Source: Oopsacas minuta (taxonomy: Eukaryota; Porifera; Hexactinellida; Lyssacinosida; Leucopsacidae). Taken from it: 64,000 nt of DNA. Made by a program: the position numbers and the translations under genes. Location of the stretch: contig JAKMXF010000354.1 in assembly GCA_024704765.1 (NCBI GenBank), forward strand, positions 992,690-1,056,689. The letters run 5' to 3'. Shown one piece after another: positions 51,005-60,900 of the stretch. The notes beneath the pieces were generated by a model that was not told where the DNA came from, did not search any database, and was given only the letters and a program-made list of their open reading frames with translations. Numbering within the stretch: the first letter of the stretch is position 1; each line of letters starts with the position of its first letter.

Positions 51005-53695
51005 ATGGATGAGGATAATACGGACTTATCTTATTCAGAGTATAATCCTCTCACAAGGAGTATATCGTTAAATAAACCTAGCAACAGATTTTCGGTGAAT
51101 TTACGGAGACACGATCCTCTCAGACGATCAACACAGGAACGCTCGCCTCTAACAATTACACACTCTCTTCCTGTTAATACTTCATTGCCATTATCATTAA
51201 GCTCAACGATGGACGAAGAAGTGAAAAGAAGATCGAGACTTTTGAGATTTTCCCGAAGGAATTTGAGTAAGAATTCATTACTTATCGCCGAGAAGGCAAA
51301 AGACATTACAATGGAGGGTATACTAATGCCAGGGGAGTGTGTGATCACACAGGTAGATGACGCCAGACATGTAAACCCGCACAAAGAAAACGAGACATAT
51401 GCGATACCCCAGAGGATCAGGGGAACACTCATAAGCACGAACTTCCGATTAATTTTCCTGAGCAGTGAATGTGTCTGTCCGGCTAGCTTACAGCTGAGTA
51501 GTGAGACCTACTGGCGGAACATTCCTGATTACTTTTCGGTATCTAAGGGGAACATTCACACCATTCAGACCCTTGTAAAGGGGTCCAGTGAGTACAGACA
51601 ACTAAACAAACATACAAAGGCAATGAGGATCCCTGAAGAGTTCAGGATTATCTGCAAGGACACAACAAGAGTGCGGTTCTTGATGTCCGAGTGTCCGCCA
51701 GGGCAAGTAAAACAGTTCATACATGCTGTACTCCATCACACACAGCCGTGTAGCGTAACGAAACTATTCGCAGTGGACCTGGGGAGATCATGGGACCCAG
51801 CTACGATCCCAAGGGGAGAGGTTAAGGTTCCATCATATGAGGAGGTCAGTGACTGGGAGAATGAAGTCCAGGAACTCAAACTTATAAACTGGAGAGTATC
51901 AGGTGTGAATTCTAAGTTTGAACTAAGTCAGACCCTGCCACCTTATCTCGTCTGTCCCCTCATGGTGCCGGACAAGTTACTGACACAGACCTCACAGTTC
52001 TATCGGCTAGGGAGACTCCCAACCCTCTCGTACTCGACACCAAACGGATTCCTCTTGATGCGGTCTGCTTATTTACTTCCTGAGTATACCGGGGTAACAC
52101 CTGTATCCATATCATTACTAGAACATAATTACATTAGTTCATGTGTCCAGCAGGACTCGACTAATTCTATGGAGAGGACTGAGTACTTGCGTATTGACCT
52201 CGGACAAGATCTCCCGACCCTCGCTCAGATCCAATTCAGCTACGCTAGAATGATGGAGGCTGTTCATGAGGAGGACAAGTGGTTGAGCTCTGTGGAAAAT
52301 ACAAAATGGCTCGAAATAGTGTCGAGTTGTCTGGAACGGGCTGTCCATACGGTAGACCTGTTAAAAACCCAAAAGCAACACGTGTTACTATTGGAACCAG
52401 AGGGCAGAGACCTCACGGCACTTGTTGCTACCCTCGTACAGCTGATTTGTGACCCACAGTGCCGGACACTTATCGGATTTGAGACCCTCATCCAAAGAGA
52501 ATGGGTCGCATACGGTCACCCCTTTTGTACCAGACTTAAACACACCTCTGAGAATCTGGGGGAGGATGACACCAACGGACTCTGTCCGATATTCCTACTC
52601 TTGCTGGACTGTTGCTGGCAAATAATGCAACAATTTCCAACAACTTTTGAGTTTAATTCCCAATTTCTGTTGATGATGGCACAAGAAATGTACTCATGTG
52701 CCTCTGCCACTTTCCTCTTCAATTCTATCCGACACAAACTGGAGTCTTTAGAACTTCTGGCAGACAACAACCAAACAACATTCCTTTACACCTTCTGGCA
52801 ACTAAGGAGACTAGTATACCCAACTCAACAGACAGAAACAGCGTTGAATCCCCTCTATTGTCTGAGACAGGCCCTTATGAGTAACAGCGATATGTACTCA
52901 CTCATAGAGGATTGTCTAAACACATTCTCGATACATAGATCCACCGGGGGATATCTTGGCCGGTCTATTTCCCTCTATTCTATGCCTCTACACTCTTCTA
53001 GGAAAGGTTCTATAATGGGATCTAGGTCAGTGAGTATCGTTAATAAACCAATCGTGACAACTCTCACTGACAATGTCCTATTCAAACAACTTGAGGACAC
53101 ACTTGAGCCAAAGTTCCACTTGACACAGTTACAAATTTGGAAAGACTTTTTCGTGACTTCTTGTTGGGACTTTGAGGCCTGCGATCAGAGTTACACCTGT
53201 ATGGTTGAGAAAGAACTCCAGAAGTTGGTTAAACAGATTTTTGATTTATATCACAATGCAACCGAAGTTCAAAGCATTATTGACAGTTTCACACCGGATA
53301 TACGCCTCAATCTGGACACCTTTAACCCTCCCTCCTCCGAGACCTCCCCCTCACAAGAACCATTCCTAGACATACTAACGGACAGTACGTCAAATATTAG
53401 CAGCTCACCTTCAAGCCATCTAAACGAGATGACACGATCATGCACCATCTCCGCGATACCCCCAACAGCTCCCTTTATAAAACCAAACGCCCCACAGATT
53501 ATCCTAGACAAAGATATGTCAAAACTACACAACAACAACAAAAATAACAACAGAGAGAAGATATACTTTAAAATTCCTATTGTAAGTGTAAGCGAGTGTG
53601 CTGAAGCTCTTTACATTCTTAAACATGATATGGTTGATATGGAGATCACGTGCTTAGACATGAAGATAACCCGTGAAGAGTACGCAGAGGTGTGA
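51005..53695 (+). CDS. MTMR10: MTMR10/11/12-type myotubularin pseudophosphatase
   Basis: Single exon, 896 residues. Members of this branch are catalytically dead myotubularins that bind and regulate active MTM phosphoinositide 3-phosphatases. Residues about 100-215 are the PH-GRAM domain (MPGECVITQVDDARHV, GTLISTNFRLIFLSSE). The phosphatase-like domain follows. Where active enzymes have C-x5-R, here it reads LLLEPEGRDLTALV at about 460-472: the Arg is retained, the catalytic Cys is absent. Next come TLIGFETLIQREWVAYGHPF and LLLLDCCWQIMQQFPTTFEF, the same as the MTMR10 group. Human MTMR10 is 777 residues; the extra length is in low-complexity tails (an Asn run near residue 845). MTMR10 is the nearest by these blocks, but 11 and 12 are close relatives. 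Confidence 0.85.
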   Translation: MDEDNTDLSYSEYNPLTRSISLNKPSNRFSVNLRRHDPLRRSTQERSPLTITHSLPVNTSLPLSLSSTMDEEVKRRSRLLRFSRRNLSKNSLLIAEKAKDITMEGILMPGECVITQVDDARHVNPHKENETYAIPQRIRGTLISTNFRLIFLSSECVCPASLQLSSETYWRNIPDYFSVSKGNIHTIQTLVKGSSEYRQLNKHTKAMRIPEEFRIICKDTTRVRFLMSECPPGQVKQFIHAVLHHTQPCSVTKLFAVDLGRSWDPATIPRGEVKVPSYEEVSDWENEVQELKLINWRVSGVNSKFELSQTLPPYLVCPLMVPDKLLTQTSQFYRLGRLPTLSYSTPNGFLLMRSAYLLPEYTGVTPVSISLLEHNYISSCVQQDSTNSMERTEYLRIDLGQDLPTLAQIQFSYARMMEAVHEEDKWLSSVENTKWLEIVSSCLERAVHTVDLLKTQKQHVLLLEPEGRDLTALVATLVQLICDPQCRTLIGFETLIQREWVAYGHPFCTRLKHTSENLGEDDTNGLCPIFLLLLDCCWQIMQQFPTTFEFNSQFLLMMAQEMYSCASATFLFNSIRHKLESLELLADNNQTTFLYTFWQLRRLVYPTQQTETALNPLYCLRQALMSNSDMYSLIEDCLNTFSIHRSTGGYLGRSISLYSMPLHSSRKGSIMGSRSVSIVNKPIVTTLTDNVLFKQLEDTLEPKFHLTQLQIWKDFFVTSCWDFEACDQSYTCMVEKELQKLVKQIFDLYHNATEVQSIIDSFTPDIRLNLDTFNPPSSETSPSQEPFLDILTDSTSNISSSPSSHLNEMTRSCTISAIPPTAPFIKPNAPQIILDKDMSKLHNNNKNNNREKIYFKIPIVSVSECAEALYILKHDMVDMEITCLDMKITREEYAEV

Positions 53696-53730
53696 ATGTA
53701 TTTATATTTGTATATGTGTAATTAGCAGTT

Positions 53731-53736
53731 AATAAA
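53731..53736 (+). terminator. Poly(A) signal of the MTMR10-like gene
   Basis: AATAAA 36 bp after the stop codon at 53693-53695; a good match in a short 3' UTR. Confidence 0.55.
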
Positions 53737-53918
53737 ATTAAGTTTTGCAAAGGTATAACGAATCTGTCTATAATCTGTGAAAAGGTAAACAAAGGTCGTG
53801 TAGGGAGTTTCAACTTTAGTTTTGAAATAGAAAATAATCAACAAATCAACAAATCAACAAATGATTACTTGTGAATTATTAGAGTTGATTTTTGGAGATT
53901 TATAAGCTAAAATTACAA

Positions 53919-54028
53919 CAACTATATACTCATAAAGTGACAACTATATACTCATAAAGTGACAACTATATACTCATAAAGTGGCCACTATATACTCATA
54001 AAGTGACAACTATATACTCATAAAGTGG
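53919..54028. repeat. 22-bp tandem repeat, 5 copies
   Basis: Five head-to-tail units of 22 bp beginning CAACTATATACTCAT (53919, 53941, 53963, 53985, 54007). Units differ only at the first two bases (CA or CC) and last base (A or G). There are no spacers, so this is a minisatellite, not a CRISPR array. Confidence 0.9.
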
Positions 54029-54989
54029 CCACTGAATCCGCCAAAAGTGCTCACATATTAGAAATAGAATATATTTGACTAATCTTAACTGGTGGATTAA
54101 TATTGCTGAGCCACTACTCCAGCTCAATAATAAATGGCCTCAGTAATCTGTTTATCTGTGTTTATGTAATAAAATGTGGCATAGAAGTGGCATACGTATG
54201 TGAATTTACAATAAATAGCAATCGTCATTTTGCGTAACTAAGGTAGTAATCAAGGAAGTAATTTTTAATTATAATAATTAAATTCAGAATGGAAATTAAC
54301 AAATTAGAAGTAATAATTCCAGCTGTGAGGTAGCTTAATTAATTTTCACACCTCTAGAAATAGTGTCCTAATTATAGAATATTATAATAATCAAAATAAA
54401 GAATGTATTCTAATCAAATAGCGGGACTGAAAGTAATATTTAAGATATTTGTATAGCACAAATGTGTCAGTATAACAGCCACTAAAGACACAAATGTTAG
54501 CGTCAAAATAGTGGCATTCTAGGAGAGTACCTGTATGAAACACTGCCATCTGGTCTGACATATCCAAAAGTAGGATTTATGCCATTTTACAAGGGAACAT
54601 ATCAGCAAAAACGGACAATTTGGAAGATAAACTTATCACAAAAGTCTGTAGAATGTATTGGATATTCTGACACCTTCAAATACTCATCAGCTGATCATAG
54701 ATAACAGAGCTAATTAGAAAACATATAATACATAACTCCCATATTCCCAAAGGTGTGAAAACATGCATATCAACCAAAAATTCATGCAGGATTGAAGGAG
54801 AACAAAATAATAAACAAACACATGAATATTCACATTCCTAAACCCTCTATGGTTGTCACGGACACGACCCCATTAGAAAAACGGACCCTGTGGATCCTTC
54901 AGGAAGATAACAGACTTAGCATTGTAAAAATATACAGAATTGTCCATTTACCAAATACATAATTAAAAAATAAATATATACACAGATTA

Positions 54990-57900
54990 CTAGTCCATTC
55001 CAATTGAATATTCAGCAAGCCATGCCAACATAAACGTATCTTTGGAATCTACCTCTATAGAGGAGATAGGTTGTTCAGCTAAGTCTTTGAATCCAGTACC
55101 GATACTGACGATTACAGGCCGGTGTCTGTGTAGACGGTCGAATTTTTTGTGATTTGACTCCCGTTGCCTGGACGGGAGGGTCTTCCCGAGGATTCTAGGC
55201 ATCCAGTAGCCCGGTTGTACAATCCCATTCATTCGTGTCAGACTGTACACAGTCCTGTCGTGTCCCTCTAGCTCGCATTTTATCCGACAGAGCTCTGTAT
55301 TAAAGATATATATCATTCCTTTCAGTGTGCCCAAATATATGAATTCTTCGAATGCTATCATAGACTGAACAGGGTCTTCCTTATGATCACAGAATCTAAA
55401 CTCCCGCCCGGGGATTGGTTCTCGTTTCTCTGCGTCCCAACATTGGAGGATCGAGGAGGGGTTCAATAGGGACCAAATCTGATGGTACCGGTTGTAAGAG
55501 AGGGTATGAGCTAGGTGATGAATGTACCCATGTTCTGTCTGATCCTCTTGAGAGAAGGGAGCTTTAAGATACTCCGGGTGAGAGAAGGTATAATTTTTTA
55601 CATTCATAACAGCTACTGTACTCTTTAAGCAACCACACCAGACCTTAGGAATTTGTAAATATTAGTAAAATTGTGTTTATTGATTAACTGATGATAAATA
55701 GAAATAAGAAAAGTGTGAACTTATGGAACTGTCTCACCCAATCAAATTATAGGGTTTACCCACTTAATCTGCTAATAAATTATCTTAAAGTAACCTGAAA
55801 AGTGTCCTCCTCATTAGTTGGTATAGCAATTATAGTGTTGATGGAATGTGTTAACTTAACAGTATGCTTAACAGGTAGATAGCACTTCCTCTGGTCAACG
55901 TATCCCTTATAGTCCCACTCCTCTATCTCACTTGGCTGATCCTCAAAACATAGAATTGTACCAGAGAACGTACTAACGACGACAGTACATAACTCTGGGT
56001 AGTAAACGATGCTAGTTATTTCGTTCTCCCCTTCTTCTTCCTGTCCTGCAAGTATGAGAGGACGCTGGAACAGCTGTTTATGAGTACTGGCTTGGTACAC
56101 GAATAGCTCCCCTCCCTCTGAGCAAGCCCAAACCGTATCCTTAACCGCACAGAGACACTTTACCTAATTATAAATAATGAATATATTCACACAAATCTAG
56201 GATACTATTGCTGTAGTTATTTGTGAAGTTTTATAGCTGCATATTCTAATTAGCACTGAGGTGTTAGGTAATCACATCAGCTGTTAATTAAATTACCGGG
56301 TATATGAGATTATTACAACTTACTCTCGATGGACAGAGCGGTACAGTTTCTATGTTAAGATAAGGGTGCTCTTGGAAACTGACAACAGTCGCTTGTCCCA
56401 TTCTTTCATCCTTGAAGCAGATCCAGAGCTCCTCCCGTGTCTCCATTGTACTATAGGAGCTTGAGCTTTTCCTCTCGGGGGATCGATGATCTGAGGACAT
56501 ATCCAATGAGTTTAGAGATTGGCTATGAGGTGTTTGTGGTAGGACACACAGACAAACAGCTGATACGGGGTTAGAAATTCCGAGAGGGAATGAATCAATC
56601 AGTCGGGGGAGAGAATCCTTGTTCAGAACCTAAATAATTGAGTGAAAATTACTCCCACCACACCTCGACTGAAGGAGGGGACATTGCCACAGGTGTGAAG
56701 AAAGGTATGCATACACCATTTGACCTCTGAACATGCCTCGAGGGTGAGGTTATTCAAAGGTGCTAAAAACGACAACTTACCTCAACTAGCTTTGGAGCGG
56801 TTGGACGGAACCTCGGATCATCCTCCCAACACCACCGCATACAGGACAGAAAGAAGAAAGGGTTAGTAACCTCCCTCTTTTGTAGAGATGGCCTCTCTCG
56901 CGACACAATCAACTTTTCTATCTGTCCATCCATTAGATTCTGGTATTCATAAGGAAAATGTCCAGCAATGAGTTCATACATAAACATTCCCATTGAGAAT
57001 ATGTCTACCTTAGAGTCACATGTCTCTGTACCATGAAACTTTAAAATCTCAGGGGCCATAAACCCGGGTGTACCTCTGAATCCTTTGCTCTTACCGAGGA
57101 CAGAATATCTATGCAAGAAACGTGACAATTTAGAATCTCATATATTCCTGTATATTAATACAGGTTATAAGAACGTGTATTGCTACTCCCAAGGGTGTTC
57201 TTATAACCGGCATATATTGTATTTGGACAACTGTCCCGCTTTTGGGGGACAAGATTTGATATATTCGGACCCATTGGGACTGATAGGGGTCATATTTACT
57301 CACCTACTAATTCCCATGTCAGCTACTTTGACATTAACCACAATCTTCTCATCATTTAGTGCATTCATATTCATATCGTCTCGTTTATTGTAACTACCCT
57401 TCAAATATTGAATAGTTGGAAATTCAAATGCTAGAATATTTGGCGATTTAAGGTCGTAATAAATTATCTCTTTTTTGTGGAGGTAAGCTATACCCTCTGC
57501 TACTTGACAGATCACCTTGTGGAGGACGTGTGGCTGAATAGAGAGGTTGTTCTCCCAGTATGACGTCACTATTGCGTGGAGACTCCCTAGTGGTGCCCAT
57601 TCTACGAGCATGGAGTAAGGATTAAGTAGTAACCCCAATACCTAAAGGAATGTTAATTGAATTAGAGTGAATAGTTGTTTTTGTTTGTTTGTTGTTTGTT
57701 TGTCAGTTACAATGGAACCTCGTGAATACGAACACCGACGGACTGTCGTATCTGTTCGTTTGTTCATTTGTTTTGTTTGTTAGTTTTCAATAATAAACAC
57801 AAGAATCTACGAATAATTATAGTTACCTTAATAATATGAGGATGTGATAAACTCTCCAATATACTCAATTCAGCTCTCATACTCAGATAGCCAGCCATAG

Positions 57901-60900
57901 ACACATGCTTATCATCTGTCCTACTATCCCCCCTCTTCTCACTGTTAGCCTGGACCTTAATTGCGATTTCCTCCCCCTGGTCTCCTGTCGTACACTCACT
58001 CCCATTAGGATTACGGAACAATTTCCCTGAGAATATATCACCAAATCCTCCCGAATCAATATACACATTCCTATCCACACAATTGGAATCTAGGACCATA
58101 TACTGGATATCTGCAAACATTAAATCAGGAGCTATATCCGCGATATTAACTTTATTGTGATTAGCGCAATCAATGAAGTGAGATTCCTTACTAGAGAACA
58201 CAAGCTCCTCCACCAGGAACGCGTATGTGTTAAGTAAGGCCTGTGAGATCATTACACTAGCGTTGACACGATCGTCTTTTATAGAGAACCCCCGCTTGCT
58301 GGGGTTTGATTCTTTCTTTCTAATTGCGGACTTACCACATCGAGATTTATTGTCACTGTGCGACCCTTGTCCCATACCGATACAGAGGGGGCATGGGACC
58401 AATCGGACTACTTTAGGGATACCCTCGTCAGGGAGGATGTTCCTGGCGCCCAGGCCTGGAAACCAATCTTCCAAGAGTGCGTCTATGAAGTCTACCACAC
58501 GGGCTAAGAGCTTGGCACTTGTCCAGGACTTTTCCAGACTAGTCACAGAGTTGAGAGAAATAATATCCGGGATAAGTATCTCTAAACCTCTTCGTTTGAG
58601 TGCGTTAACTGACTGATACGCACCATTAAACGCGAATATAATCATATTAGTATCAGCATATGGATCAATGGGTCCTACTCCTGTTTTGAAGTGTTGTTGT
58701 CCGTTAGGGTTTAAACTTTGTGTTTGTATGTCAGGGTATTTACGAGTGGTCATCTTGGACTTGTCGCTGGTGTCCTCATAAGCCTCATAGGGGGACCCAG
58801 AGCACCGACTATAGAAATCTGTACCCATAATCTCGGAGATACGGATTACACTCTTTCCCTCAATCCAGAGTTCGATACCCGTCTTCCAGTAGGACCAGTT
58901 CAGTTTTGAGTGTTCGAACACTGTCATGAAGGACTTTGCACTCCCGGACTTATATCTGGTAGTTGGGGACACATCCTCTTCTGAGTCCTCAAGGGACTGT
59001 CCCAATAGTTCCCTTATCAGTTCCAAAATGGAGTTGTTAGACATCATACGAGAAATGAGACGAGGCCAGAAACCGCTAGGCATGTATAACATGAAATAAA
59101 ATCTCCTTAGAAGTAGACCTGTGTACTTCAGTCTGACACCAGAGTCTCCTCTCTGGGAGGAGTGTTCATGTATACCAGCTGTGTATGACTGGTCGAATAC
59201 TGGACTGGACCCAGATTGGTGATCTAAGATAATTAAAATTATAGGATTCGTGTATGACAGGATTGATTTTGATTGGTTTGGATTGACAACAGGTTATACT
59301 TTAATTCGTAAAGCTCAAAATTGATTGGGTGGGACATTTGTCACCTATCTCATAGAGGTGACAATATTTCCTAATTCTGAAAAGTTCAATTATAGGTTTT
59401 CTCCGATTTTGTCATTTGGTACCGGTTTCAACTTTCAATAGGCATTGCTACATACCAAATGGCCTTCTTAAAATTACTTACAAATTGTACTACACCTCAC
59501 GGATAATTGAATTAACACCTCTATAACTAACCGTTAGAGCTGATAGATGGAATACTCCATGGTTTATCCATTAGGTACTCCTGGATCACATCTTTTATGA
59601 GAGGACGGGGGAACTTGGTCCGGTACCAATGTATCGTATAGGTAGGGGTGTCTGGGAGGAAGGAAGGGATCAATAACTTCTCAGAGTCAAGAGCGAGGGC
59701 TACCTCAAATCTCCCTAGCAACTCAACATATTCACTTTGGTATGTGGAGGGAAATACTTGTCCTTTGAATATTTGAGCCATGTTTGAGACACTCAATATG
59801 CCTGATTGTTGACAATCTCGCTTTATGTATCTGTTTACCTACACAAATGTAAATATTATCACCGTATATTGTAAACAAATAAATAAACAGTAGGGGCACT
59901 TCGTTTCACTGTACACAAACTTGTTTACTTCATGCAAATACAAGAAGTAAATAATCTCACCTCAGCTACGGTGACAATATGCGCTAACATATCAACAAGC
60001 CACTGTGGATCAATGAAATACAGATGTTCTAGAATTGGTGTATTATAATGCAATAATACACCATTTTCATGTAGATAGGTAACTGCATATTGGAGGTCAG
60101 CTGGTTCTGATATTATGCCTCTCGTGTGTTCTCTGAATTCCTGGGCGTTCATGACAGGTGTTCTAGAAATTCCTTTGCATTCCTTCCGTATCTGGTGGAT
60201 AGATTCCTCTAGTTTAATATACTTAGCGGGTACAGGTTGGTCCAGTAGGGTTTGTCCACCCGATTTTCCAGATCTCCCCTTCCTCTCGTTAGGAGATAGG
60301 GCCATGGCGATGTCATAAATGCTCCGTCTCAATTCATGGATCCCTTCAGACCGTCCGTTACTCGGCATAGCTACAAAATAGACACCTTTGACAACAGGGA
60401 GGCCATGTTCCTCTAGTTCATGAAGGGGTCTGTCTACCAGATATTGTTCTCGTATGTATGTCTCTAGGCGGAGCTTCTTCTCCTCTCTATCCTGCTGTGT
60501 ATACCCCAGCAGGTCTGCATGAGAGCCTATGGAATCCAGTTATAAACAGCAGGTTTGTTTGTTTACTTGTTTATTTGTATATTATTGTCCATAACTAACC
60601 AATAATAATAACAGGAGATCCTGGTGCTCTAGACTGTATGTTATGCAACCAAAAGGCTAAGTTCTTGATTCCTTCCCTGTCTTTAGAAGCATTCCATAGC
60701 AACAAGTATAGAGATCGGTATGTGAGGAAGCATTGATGTGTTGCGTAATATTCCTCCTGTCCAGCAAAGTCCCATGTATAGAATGTTATCGTTGGATTCC
60801 CTTTAGGGGACTTTAATTTATTCTTTATTGCTCCGAAGTGATTATCCGCCAGATCCTTACTGTACTTCCACTCCCCTAGATCGACCCCTACCGTGGACAG

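Larger units (their letters stand above)
53696..54989. other. Intergenic region with tandem repeat
   Basis: 1.3 kb between convergent genes, so both 3' UTRs end here. It holds the 22-bp tandem repeat at 53919-54028 and T-box-like words TTCACACCT at 54345-54353 and AGGTGTGAA at 54751-54759. No coding evidence. Confidence 0.5.

Noticed and set aside
51031-51438. 135-codon minus-strand frame inside MTMR10
   Set aside because: Antisense shadow of a well-supported exon. Similar shadows in SCAF (30533-30958, 31902-32330), tomosyn and DNA-PKcs were dropped for the same reason.
53919-54028. 22-bp repeat as a possible CRISPR array
   Set aside because: The units are contiguous without spacers and the locus is animal; it is a minisatellite.
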